Shown here: positions 17,209 to 24,888 of the stretch, one piece after another | How the letters are laid out: each line of letters opens with the position of its first letter | How positions within the stretch are numbered: position 1 is the stretch's first letter | Assembly (NCBI RefSeq): GCF_034008315.1 | Contig: NZ_CP125377.1 | Location: 372,001 to 436,000 of the forward strand | Length of the DNA: 64,000 nucleotides | From: Pseudomonas sp. P8_241 | Lineage (GTDB): Bacteria; Pseudomonadota; Gammaproteobacteria; Pseudomonadales; Pseudomonadaceae | Reading direction: 5' to 3' | Notes under the pieces: model-generated | The model's input: only the letters and a program-made list of their open reading frames with translations | Database searches by the model: none | Told to the model about the DNA's origin: nothing | Made by a program: the position numbers and the translations under genes

Positions 17209-18441
17209 TCAGATCCAGGAATGACGGGCCGGCAAGGTGCCGTTCAGGCGGTACGCGCCGACGGCGTAATACTTCCAGCGCACCGGGTCGTGCAGCGTGT
17301 GCACCCGGGCATTGCGCCAGTGACGGTCGAGGTTGAATTCGGCGAGGGTTGCGTGGCTGCCGGCCAGTTCGAAGAGTTTTTCGCTGGCCTGCAACGAGAT
17401 TTCGGTGGTCAGCACTTTGGCTTCGGCCACGGCAATCGAGGCGCGGGCGGCGGACTCGGCGGTGAAGGGCGCGGCGCTAACCTGATCGAGCACCTGCCCG
17501 GCCTTGCGCAACAGCGCTTCGGCGGCGTGCAGTTCGATTTTCAGTTTGCCGATGTCGGCGATCACGTAGAGGTCATCGCTGGCTCGTTCGACCTTGGCGT
17601 CGATCCACGGCCGGGCGCGTTTTTTCACAAAGTCGATGGCATCGTCGATAGCACCCCGGGCGATGCCGGCATCGATGGCGGCCTGGATCAACTGCGAGAC
17701 TGCACCCTGGATATTGGGTGTTTCGTTGATCCGCCAGTTATCCACCACCAGCTCAGGATCGACCTTTACGTTGTTGAGCAAAATCGTACCGCTGGCGGTG
17801 GTGCGTTGACCGAAGCCCGACCAGTCATCAACGATGCGCAAACCCGGTGTACCGCGTTGGATGAACGCCAGCACTTGTCTGCCGTCCTCGTTCAATGCTT
17901 TGACCGCGACCCAATGGGCGAACAGTGCGCCGGTGGAATAGAACTTCTGGCCATTGAGGACGTCGTCAGCGGTGATACGCGCTTTCAGGTCCAGAGTGTT
18001 TTTGGTGCTGCGCTCAGGCCCGGCATTGCCGATGCGCCAGCCGTCGAGCACACTTTTGAACAGCAGTTGTTTCTGCGCTTCGGTGGCGCTACCGAGCACC
18101 AGATTAAGAATCCCGAACTGATTTTGCGGGATCTGCCCAAGCGCCGGGTCTGCTGCGGAAATGATCGCGAACACCTCGGCCAGGGTGACGAACGAAACCT
18201 GCGGGCCGCCGTACTCACGGGGAATGGAAATGCTGCCCAGGCCGCTGCGGGTGAACTGTTCGATTTCAGACCATGGCAGCTTGCGCTGTTGGTCACGTTT
18301 GGCGGCTTGCAGGCGGGCGACTTGCGCCAGTTCGTGGGCAGCCTTGATGGCTTGGGCATCGTTGCGCAGCACTTGCGCGGGCAACAACAACGGGGCGATG
18401 TCCAGGTCACTCTGGACGATTGCATCTGCCAGACTGGACAT
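17209..18441 (-). CDS. sfnB: SfnB-type acyl-CoA-dehydrogenase-like monooxygenase (copy 1)
   Basis: First gene of the minus-strand sulfur operon, 410 residues, a clear paralogue of the next gene. Both share EYGG, IPQN, DDWSGFGQRTT and the C-terminal HWRNARVHTLHDPVRWKYY region but differ over much of the middle, so this is an old duplication and not a recent one. It begins MSSLADAIVQSDLDIAP with no signal peptide, hence cytoplasmic. The 200 bp upstream are AT-rich with TATA words and a GGAATAT at 18625. No convincing -24/-12 promoter was found by eye. Confidence 0.87.
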   Translation of the reverse strand: MSSLADAIVQSDLDIAPLLLPAQVLRNDAQAIKAAHELAQVARLQAAKRDQQRKLPWSEIEQFTRSGLGSISIPREYGGPQVSFVTLAEVFAIISAADPALGQIPQNQFGILNLVLGSATEAQKQLLFKSVLDGWRIGNAGPERSTKNTLDLKARITADDVLNGQKFYSTGALFAHWVAVKALNEDGRQVLAFIQRGTPGLRIVDDWSGFGQRTTASGTILLNNVKVDPELVVDNWRINETPNIQGAVSQLIQAAIDAGIARGAIDDAIDFVKKRARPWIDAKVERASDDLYVIADIGKLKIELHAAEALLRKAGQVLDQVSAAPFTAESAARASIAVAEAKVLTTEISLQASEKLFELAGSHATLAEFNLDRHWRNARVHTLHDPVRWKYYAVGAYRLNGTLPARHSWI

Positions 18442-18643
18442 CAGTGCTGCTCCTTGGCTGCACGCAATGCCCTGGCGTTCTGCACTGGGGTGATTGTGTT
18501 CTGGACCATACCTACCTCACATCTTATGAAAGCGCCGCTTGTGGCCGCGCATGAAAACAAGGATGTCCGGTGGTCCGGTGTATATACCCTAAACTTGTAT
18601 AAAAAATTTAGAAACTAACTTTTAGGAATATGTATAGAAGGTC

Positions 18644-18720
18644 AAAAGATCGCAGCCTGCGGCAGCTCCTACAGGGTTGACGACGATGCGCGCGGGAGCT
18701 GCCGCAGGCTGCGATCCTTT
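18644..18720. repeat. REP pair, 'GATCGCAGCC' class
   Basis: AAAAGATCGCAGCCTGCGGCAG followed by the inverted GAGCTGCCGCAGGCTGCGATC, between sfnB and the two-repeat unknown gene. Confidence 0.8.
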
Positions 18721-18736
18721 GATTCCAGGCCAAGAC

Positions 18737-19501
18737 TCATCGCTTGCGGAGTTCGGCAGCCTTGAGCACTTTTTTCGGAAAGACTTTCAGACAAGGATTG
18801 GCACAACCAATCTTCAACAAACGGGCCGGCGCCCAGCGAGAGTTGTTGCCCACCCGGTCGAGGATGCAATACGTCACTTCCAGGCGCAGGTCTTCGCCAG
18901 CTTCGAGAATGATGGCCGGCGGCACCCAGACCTGAATGGGCTGGCCCACATCACTCGCCTTGAGCCTTGGCAGGTCCATGCGCGCATCACCCCAGCGCAA
19001 GGTGATTTCGTCATCGATGGCCATGTTCAGGTACGGCTCAATGGTCAGTGGAACACCGCGGTTGATCTGATTGGCGTTGATCCCCTGACGGCGAATCGCC
19101 TCGGGAATGCTGATCGGTGCGAGGCCTTGATTTTCATCGCCGCATAGCAGGGAGGGTTGGCCGCCAGGGCAGTCGAGTTTGATCTGCACTTGCCTGCTGG
19201 CAGATACCGTGGGCGCTTGGCCGACCCGCATGATCCGGTAGTGAATGCGCGAAGTACCGTTGGTGACGAAGCTTTCCGGAACCCGTAGCTGCACCGATTG
19301 CCCGATATCGCCGGGTGTCAGGGCTTTGGAGGCTACGTAGCAGTTGTCCCAGAACAGTTCGATCAGATCCCCTTCGTCCATGCCGGGGTAGGGCGCCACG
19401 TCGATCAGCAGATGCGCCGCGCCGGTGATGTTGATACCGGTCTTGTGAGATTGCGCCAGGGTCGGGGCCACGGGCCCGGGTTTGTTCGAGGTGCTTTTCA
19501 T
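18737..19501 (-). CDS. Uncharacterised protein with two Ig-like repeats
   Basis: A 254-residue protein that I do not recognise by name. It contains two diverged copies of one beta-rich unit. The first (residues about 18-115) has PYPGMDEGDLIELFWDN, TPGDIGQSVQLRVPES and HYRIMRVG. The second (about 145-245) has PYLNMAIDDEITLRWGD, KASDVGQPIQVWVPPA and TYCILDRVGN. Each unit ends in a Cys-containing strand (IKLDC, LKIGC), which looks like a bacterial Ig-like fold. There is no signal peptide in the frame starting at 19501. That start is chosen for the GGAGA 5 nt before it; the longer frame has no ribosome site. No partner gene is in the same transcript. It lies between two sulfur loci. Confidence 0.75.
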   Translation of the reverse strand: MKSTSNKPGPVAPTLAQSHKTGINITGAAHLLIDVAPYPGMDEGDLIELFWDNCYVASKALTPGDIGQSVQLRVPESFVTNGTSRIHYRIMRVGQAPTVSASRQVQIKLDCPGGQPSLLCGDENQGLAPISIPEAIRRQGINANQINRGVPLTIEPYLNMAIDDEITLRWGDARMDLPRLKASDVGQPIQVWVPPAIILEAGEDLRLEVTYCILDRVGNNSRWAPARLLKIGCANPCLKVFPKKVLKAAELRKR

Positions 19502-19984
19502 GGAGTCTCCTTGAAGTCTTGCAACGAAGTCCGTTTCTGGAAAAACAAAAAACGCAAATGTCGAACAGCAAAACATGTCATTACTTTGAGTTGGAATAAT
19601 GATTAAGCGTTGTGAGTGTCGCGGCAGGAGTCTAGATAAGAGCGTGCTGGAATAAGTGTCAATGGGAATTATTAGTTAAGGCGGGAGAGGGTGGTTATTC
19701 AGAAAGTTCCTACGCTGAAAGGTTAATAAACCTTGGGTCTGTGTCGAATATGCCCGCTAAAACCAGTAGGATTCGGGTTTTTCATCGCAACGCCCCGCCC
19801 CTGTAGGAAATAGCCACGCAGCGGCCAATAGCATAATCAAATTGTTGTTTAAATATAAATATGTACCGCTTGCGCTGACAAAAAGTTGTCTAGCGTTCGC
19901 CTGTATTTATTTTGGGTTTGAAGAGGGTCGCGGGGTGTGGATGTAACTTCCATCCGTGGAAGTTGTCCGGTGTTGCGCAGGGTG
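19502..19984. other. Gene-free AT-rich stretch
   Basis: Upstream of the two-repeat gene and downstream of tcyN. It holds GGAATAA at 19593-19599 and 19649-19655, AT-rich runs near 19840-19865 and a perfect dyad at 19945-19964. I see no coding frame with a ribosome site. Confidence 0.6.
19945..19964. repeat. Perfect 8-bp inverted repeat downstream of tcyN
   Basis: AACTTCCA and TGGAAGTT are separated by four bases. There is no T-run on either side, so it is either a weak mRNA-end hairpin for tcyN or a protein site. Confidence 0.45.
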
Positions 19985-20740
19985 TTAGTTGTGAGCGTTA
20001 TTTAGGAACTTGCTGAGGAACTGTTTTGTCCGTTCTTCTTTCGGATTGGCAAACAGCGCCTTCGCTTCGCCTTGCTCAACGATCACGCCTTTATCGAAAA
20101 ACACCACGCGATTGGCCACATCCCGAGCGAAGCCCATTTCGTGGGTGACGATCACCATAGTGCGATTCTCTTCGGCCAGGCCGCGGATGGTCGCCAACAC
20201 TTCGCCCACCAGCTCAGGATCGAGCGCGGAGGTCGGTTCATCAAACAGGATCACTTCCGGCTCCATCGCCAGCGCTCGGGCAATCGCCACGCGCTGTTGC
20301 TGACCGCCGGAGAGACGACGCGGGTAAGCGTCCTCCTTGCCCGCGAGGCCAACTTTGGCCAGCAGCTTTTTACCCAAGGCAATGGCATCGACGCGCGCGA
20401 TCTTCTTGACGATGATCGGACCTTCGATAACGTTTTCCAGGGCGGTGCGATGGGGGAACAGGTTGAAGTTCTGAAACACGAAACCCACATGCTGGCGCAA
20501 ACGTCGCACCAGGCTCTGCTGCTGGTTCAGGGGGCGGCTGGTATCGATCTCGATATCGCCGACCTTGATCCGGCCGCTGGTAGGTTCCTCCAGAAAATTC
20601 AGGCAGCGCAGGAAAGTGGTTTTGCCCGAACCGCTAGGGCCGATGATCGCTACTACCTCACCTGCCTTTACCTCAAGATCGATGCCGTTGAGCACGACTT
20701 GACCCTTGAACTGCTTTGTCAGTTTTTCCACGACAATCAT
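19985..20740 (-). CDS. tcyN: Cystine ABC importer ATP-binding protein
   Basis: Polar-amino-acid-type ATPase of 251 residues, last gene of the cystine importer operon. It has Walker [13 protein letters not shown] near residue 33, the signature [15 protein letters not shown] near 145 and Walker [16 protein letters not shown]. It follows the permease gene by 4 bp. Cystine is assigned as substrate from the gene order with a FliY-like binding protein and D-cysteine desulfhydrase. On sequence alone it could serve another polar amino acid. Confidence 0.88.
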   Translation of the reverse strand: MIVVEKLTKQFKGQVVLNGIDLEVKAGEVVAIIGPSGSGKTTFLRCLNFLEEPTSGRIKVGDIEIDTSRPLNQQQSLVRRLRQHVGFVFQNFNLFPHRTALENVIEGPIIVKKIARVDAIALGKKLLAKVGLAGKEDAYPRRLSGGQQQRVAIARALAMEPEVILFDEPTSALDPELVGEVLATIRGLAEENRTMVIVTHEMGFARDVANRVVFFDKGVIVEQGEAKALFANPKEERTKQFLSKFLNNAHN

Positions 20741-20744
20741 TGGG

Positions 20745-21410
20745 TCAGGACTCCTGGTCGTGCCGATTGACCCGCGCTTCCAACTGGTTCTGCAGGTGCG
20801 ACAGCGCGGTTGCGAGAACCCAGTAGATCAGGGCGGCGGCAAGATACATGGTGAAGATTTCGAAGGTACGAGCGGTGATCAGTTGCGCCTGGCGGAACAG
20901 TTCCGGCACCTGGATGGTGGCGGCCAGCGCGGTGTCTTTGACCAGCGAAATGAAGCTGTTGCCCAGCGGTGGCAATGCAGTGCGCATGGCTTGCGGCAGG
21001 ATGGCCCGGCGTAAGGTCTGCGCGCGGGTCATGCCGATACTGGCAGCCGCTTCCCATTGGCCGCGCTCGATGGAGCTGATCGCGGCACGCAGGATTTCAC
21101 AGGCGTACGCGGCCATGTTCAGCGAGAAGCCGATCAGTGCCGCCGGCAGCGGATCGAGTTCCAGGCCTAACTGCGGCAAGCCGTAATAGATCACGAACAA
21201 TTGCACCAGCAACGGCGTGCCGCGAAAGAACGACACGTAGATGCGGGCAATCCAGCTCACCAGCTTGAAACGCGACAGACGCATCAGCGCCAGGCCGAAC
21301 CCCATCACCAGGCCGAAGAACATCCCGCCCAGGCTCAGAATCACCGTGTAGTACGCGCCCTTGAGCAAAAAGGGCGCGGAGTCCAGTGCGAGTTGAAAAG
21401 CTTCTTCCAT
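20745..21410 (-). CDS. tcyL: Cystine ABC importer permease
   Basis: Inner-membrane permease of 221 residues in the HisM/GlnP family. The N-terminal helix is typical ([20 protein letters not shown]). The EAA-type loop near residues 131-150 reads [20 protein letters not shown]. The start overlaps the stop of the binding-protein gene by one base and the ATPase gene begins four bases after its stop. A YecS/TcyL identity is supported by the neighbours. Confidence 0.88.
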   Translation of the reverse strand: MEEAFQLALDSAPFLLKGAYYTVILSLGGMFFGLVMGFGLALMRLSRFKLVSWIARIYVSFFRGTPLLVQLFVIYYGLPQLGLELDPLPAALIGFSLNMAAYACEILRAAISSIERGQWEAAASIGMTRAQTLRRAILPQAMRTALPPLGNSFISLVKDTALAATIQVPELFRQAQLITARTFEIFTMYLAAALIYWVLATALSHLQNQLEARVNRHDQES

Positions 21411-22210
21411 TATTGAGTGACGTCAGCGTTGAAGTATTTTTCCGAAAGCTTTTTCAGAGTGCCATCGGCGCGCAGCTTGTCGATCGCCTTGTTCACCGCA
21501 GCCAACAATTCAGGCTCGCCTTTGCGCAGGGCAATGCCGGCTTCCTGGCGGGAGAACGCTTCACCGGCGGCGGTGGTGTCCTTGGCTTTCTTGGCGTATT
21601 CCAGCGCGGCCAGGCGGTCGATCAGGATGGCGTCGATGCGGCCGACACGCAGGTCCTGGAACTTGGTTGGATCGTCTTCGTAGGTGCGGATGTCAGCAGT
21701 CGGAACATTCTCTTTCACCCACTGCTCGTAGTTGGTGCCCAGGCCTACGCCGACTTTTTTGCCAGCCAGATCCGCGGCACTCTTGATGTTCAGCTCGGTG
21801 GCTTTCTTGGTCAGCACCAGTGCCTGAATCCCGGATACGGTGTAAGGCTCGGAGAAGTCGTACTTCTTCTTGCGCTCTTCGGAGATGGTTACCTGATTGA
21901 TCACTGCGTCCAGACGCTTGGATTCCAGCGCCGCGAGGATGCCGTCCCATTTGGTTGGTTGCAGTTTGACTTTCACGCCCAATTCTTTAGCCAGTGCTTC
22001 GGAGAACTCGACTTCGAAGCCGGTCAGTTTGCCGTCGGCATCAACGAAACTGAACGGTGGATAAGTGCCTTCAAGGCCGACGTTGATCACGCCTTTGTCC
22101 TTGATTTGTTGCAGTTGCTCACCGGCAACCGCCTGGCCAATCAGGCCGGCGCTCAGTGCCAGGCCCAGCGAACCCACCAGCAGATTTCGACGTAGTGCGG
22201 AAAAATTCAT
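21410..22210 (-). CDS. tcyJ: Cystine-binding periplasmic protein
   Basis: Solute-binding protein family 3, 266 residues. A clear signal peptide runs to about residue 29 (IGQAVA before GEQ). The mature part begins IKDKGVINVGLEGTYPPFSFVDADGKLTGFEVE, in which the GTYPPF segment and the following DVE-type acid are amino-acid-binding landmarks of FliY/TcyJ. It is the first gene of the operon. The upstream region has an AT-rich block and a possible promoter. Cystine uptake would feed D- or L-cysteine metabolism together with the gene at 22.5 kb. Confidence 0.88.
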   Translation of the reverse strand: MNFSALRRNLLVGSLGLALSAGLIGQAVAGEQLQQIKDKGVINVGLEGTYPPFSFVDADGKLTGFEVEFSEALAKELGVKVKLQPTKWDGILAALESKRLDAVINQVTISEERKKKYDFSEPYTVSGIQALVLTKKATELNIKSAADLAGKKVGVGLGTNYEQWVKENVPTADIRTYEDDPTKFQDLRVGRIDAILIDRLAALEYAKKAKDTTAAGEAFSRQEAGIALRKGEPELLAAVNKAIDKLRADGTLKKLSEKYFNADVTQ

Positions 22211-22335
22211 GACAAGCCCCTGTGTTTTCTTATGGAAGACGCTTTAGGAAAGTTGGCAAATTCGGGATTTGGACGACTGCGATATCCTGCCTTAAAGCAG
22301 CTTATGCGTCTCGCTGCAAATTCGCCTGCGGCGTG

Positions 22336-22365
22336 ACTATAAGATGACGCCTTTAGAATTGAAAA
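22336..22365 (-). promoter_or_regulatory. Possible promoter of the tcyJ operon
   Basis: On the minus strand TTTTCA (22365-22360) and TATAGT (22341-22336) are 18 nt apart, about 125 nt before tcyJ. The flanking DNA is very AT-rich. It is a sequence match only. Confidence 0.28.
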
Positions 22366-22412
22366 TAATGGATATTATTTTTATTATTCTTTAATTGAAT
22401 ATACGTTTTATA

Positions 22413-22489
22413 AAAAAGATCGCAGCCTGCGGCAGCTCCTACATGGATCGGCGTGCACCTGTGGAAGCTGCCGAAGGCTGCGACCTTTT
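22413..22489. repeat. REP pair, 'GATCGCAGCC' class
   Basis: AAAAAGATCGCAGCCTGCGG and its slightly diverged inverted copy CTGCCGAAGGCTGCGACCTTT just after the dcyD stop, upstream of tcyJ. Confidence 0.78.
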
Positions 22490-22496
22490 GAAGTGG

Positions 22497-23489
22497 TTAC
22501 AGAAAATCCTTATAGGCAAACAACGCCGGCGCCCCGCCGGTGTGCAGGAAAATAATCGGGCCTTTGTCGAAACGCTGACGCCCGATCCCATCAAGCAACC
22601 CGGCCATGGCCTTGCCAGTGTAGACCGGGTCGAGCAGCAAGCCTTCCTGGCTTGCCAGCAGCTTCACTGCTGCCAGTGTCCCGGCGTTCGGCTCGCCATA
22701 GCGCGGGCCGAAGTATTCGTCCCATAACTCGACTTTAAAAGCCGCCGGCAGGTTCACGCCCAGCAGTTCGGCGGTGCGCTCGGCCAGGCCTTGTACCTTC
22801 GGCAGCTGGTCTTCCTCGCTGCGCGAAACCGTCACACCGATTACTGGCAAATCCGGCAGAGCTTCGCTCAAGGCCAATGCCAGACCGCTGTGGGTTCCAG
22901 CGCTACCTGAGGCCAGGACTACTGCGGAGAAAGTCAGGCCGGTGTCTTTGATCTGCTCAGCCAATTCCAGCCCTGCGCGGACATATCCCAGCGCACCCAA
23001 GGCATTGGAACCGCCGATCGGCACCAGATAGGGTTTTTTGCCGTTGCTGTGCAGGCGCCCGGCGAGCGCCTGAAGTTGCTCGTCAGCGTTGTCGAGGTTT
23101 TCCACCAGCTCGACCTTGGCATCGAACAGGTCGAGCAGCAGTCGGTTGCCATTGCCGGTGTAGTTACTGTCATCGGTGCCCAGCGGGTTTTCCAGCAAGG
23201 CCACGCAGCCGAGACCCAGCTTGGCCGCGATCGCAGCAGTCTGGCGTACGTGATTGGATTGCAGCGCGCCCGCGGTGATCAACGTATCGGCACCTTGAGC
23301 GAGCGCATCGGCGGCCAGGTATTCGAGTTTGCGCAGCTTGTTGCCACCCAGTGCCAGTGGCGTCAGGTCATCGCGTTTGACATATACGTCGCGGTCCAGC
23401 CACGTCGACAGGCGTTCGAGTTTTTCCAGGGCCGTGGGCTGACCGAGCAGGTCGAGGCGATTAAAACGAGCGAGCTGTTGTTTGATCAT
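22497..23489 (-). CDS. dcyD: D-cysteine desulfhydrase
   Basis: PLP enzyme of the ACC-deaminase/D-cysteine desulfhydrase family that converts D-cysteine to pyruvate, sulfide and ammonia. The 330-residue protein carries the PLP-lysine motif [12 protein letters not shown] near residue 50 and then [13 protein letters not shown]. It ends with [13 protein letters not shown] and a glycine-rich HTGGAPALF phosphate loop, all typical. The start at 23489 ([11 protein letters not shown]) is preferred to the longer frame because homology begins there. It stands next to the cystine importer as in enterobacteria (fliY-dcyD), supporting function in sulfur scavenging. ACC deaminase is an alternative but less likely from context. 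Confidence 0.87.
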   Translation of the reverse strand: MIKQQLARFNRLDLLGQPTALEKLERLSTWLDRDVYVKRDDLTPLALGGNKLRKLEYLAADALAQGADTLITAGALQSNHVRQTAAIAAKLGLGCVALLENPLGTDDSNYTGNGNRLLLDLFDAKVELVENLDNADEQLQALAGRLHSNGKKPYLVPIGGSNALGALGYVRAGLELAEQIKDTGLTFSAVVLASGSAGTHSGLALALSEALPDLPVIGVTVSRSEEDQLPKVQGLAERTAELLGVNLPAAFKVELWDEYFGPRYGEPNAGTLAAVKLLASQEGLLLDPVYTGKAMAGLLDGIGRQRFDKGPIIFLHTGGAPALFAYKDFL

Positions 23490-23679
23490 GGGTCCGTACT
23501 GGCGGTGAAAGATCTCAGGACTATAGGCACGGTGTTTTGCTGGGGCAACCGTCAATCTCTTATAGCCAAACGAACTGACCACAGCACAATTGGTTCTTAA
23601 TTTGCCTCACGACCCTTGCCGTAAAGTAGGCGCCGTCAGTGCGGCCCGACAGTCCGGCCGCCCGTAAGGAGTCTTTACC

Positions 23680-24606
23680 GTGAGTGAGCGATCAAGCCAT
23701 TGGCAATTGCAGACCATCGTCAGCGAGTTGCGCACGGCACGTGAACAGTGGCGTACACAAAACGGCCGGGCCAGCGGCGAACAGGGTGGCCGTGAGTTGC
23801 CCTCTCGGGCGGCCATGGCGGAGATTCTCGAAGCCTTGTGTGGTGCGTTGTTCCCGATGCGTCTGGGTCCGGTGGACTTGCGTGAGGAAAGTGAAGATTT
23901 CTATGTCGGCCATACGCTGGATGTCGCATTAAATGCATTGCTGGCTCAGGCGCGGCTCGAACTGCGCTACGCCGCTCGCCACAGTGCCCAGGCCGAGACT
24001 GAAGTCGAAGCCAAAACCATCCAGATCATTCAGGACTTCGCCCTCGCGTTGCCTGGGTTGCGCAGTCTGCTGGACACCGACGTACTCGCGGCCTATCACG
24101 GTGACCCGGCAGCACGCAGCGTCGATGAAGTGTTGTTGTGTTACCCGGGCATTCTGGCGGTGATTCATCATCGACTGGCTCACCATTTGTATCGGGCCGG
24201 GTTGCCGCTGCTGGCGCGGATCAGCGCGGAAATCGCCCACTCTGCCACCGGTATCGACATTCACCCCGGCGCGCAGATCGGCCGCAGTTTCTTCATTGAC
24301 CACGGCACAGGTGTAGTGATCGGCGAAACCGCGATCATCGGCGAGCGCGTGCGGATTTATCAGGCGGTGACTTTGGGCGCCAAGCGCTTTCCGGCGGACG
24401 AAGACGGTCAGTTGCAGAAGGGGCAGGCGCGGCATCCGATCGTGGAGGATGACGTGGTGATTTATGCCGGGGCGACGATTTTGGGACGGATCACTATCGG
24501 CCAGGGTTCTACCATCGGCGGCAACGTCTGGCTGACCCGCAGCGTGCCGGCGGGCAGCAACCTGACCCAGGCTAATCTGCAGCATGATGATGGGGCGCAG
24601 AAGTAA
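23680..24606 (+). CDS. epsC: Serine O-acetyltransferase, EpsC type
   Basis: Makes O-acetylserine, the carbon skeleton for cysteine. The 308-residue protein has an alpha-helical N-terminal half and a left-handed beta-helix C-terminal half. The catalytic region is IDIHPGAQIGRSFFIDHGTGVVIGET with the active His near residue 208, and it ends in hexapeptide repeats. It uses a GTG start with AAGGAG 9 nt before it. It is divergent from dcyD, so cysteine breakdown and synthesis genes share one control region of about 190 bp. It is longer than CysE of E. coli and fits the EpsC/plant-like group common in Pseudomonas. Confidence 0.88.
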   Translation: MSERSSHWQLQTIVSELRTAREQWRTQNGRASGEQGGRELPSRAAMAEILEALCGALFPMRLGPVDLREESEDFYVGHTLDVALNALLAQARLELRYAARHSAQAETEVEAKTIQIIQDFALALPGLRSLLDTDVLAAYHGDPAARSVDEVLLCYPGILAVIHHRLAHHLYRAGLPLLARISAEIAHSATGIDIHPGAQIGRSFFIDHGTGVVIGETAIIGERVRIYQAVTLGAKRFPADEDGQLQKGQARHPIVEDDVVIYAGATILGRITIGQGSTIGGNVWLTRSVPAGSNLTQANLQHDDGAQK

Positions 24607-24618
24607 GGATGTAACAGC

Positions 24619-24711
24619 TGTAGGAGCTGTCGAGTGCAACGAGGCTGCGATCTTTTCCAGGCGCGCCACCAACCAAAATCAGAAGATCGCAGCCTGCGGC
24701 AGCTCCTACAG
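24619..24711. repeat. REP pair, diverged left arm
   Basis: Left arm TGTAGGAGCTGTCGAG...GGCTGCGATCTTTT. Right arm AGAAGATCGCAGCCTGCGGC then AGCTCCTACAG. They lie after epsC. Confidence 0.75.
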
Positions 24712-24768
24712 AACACCTAAAACCAGAACCGCCGAGCCCTGCGATTAGTCCTTAGCCCCCTATGTATG

Positions 24769-24796
24769 TTTAACTTGAACGTTCATTCAAGTTAAA
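24769..24796 (+). promoter_or_regulatory. Perfect dyad upstream of the choline transporter gene (BetI-like operator candidate)
   Basis: TTTAACTTGAA (24769-24779) and TTCAAGTTAAA (24786-24796) are perfect 11-bp inverted arms with a 6-nt spacer that reads CGTTCA. The central TTGAACGTTCA resembles the GGACGTTCAA core of BetI operators known from E. coli bet genes. It is 93 nt upstream of the transporter start. Confidence 0.6.
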
Positions 24797-24888
24797 CCGG
24801 TGGTTCGCCGCCCGCTCACAACAGGAGGCTTGCCTTTGCTGAGTCCGATTTCTACAGCCACGTTTTACCCCTGCGAGGTGCACCGTTC

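Noticed and set aside
18442..18736. Sigma-54 (-24/-12) promoter sought upstream of the sfnB operon
   Set aside because: No TGGC-N8-TTGC-like match at correct spacing was found on the minus strand by eye. A weighted-matrix scan would be decisive.
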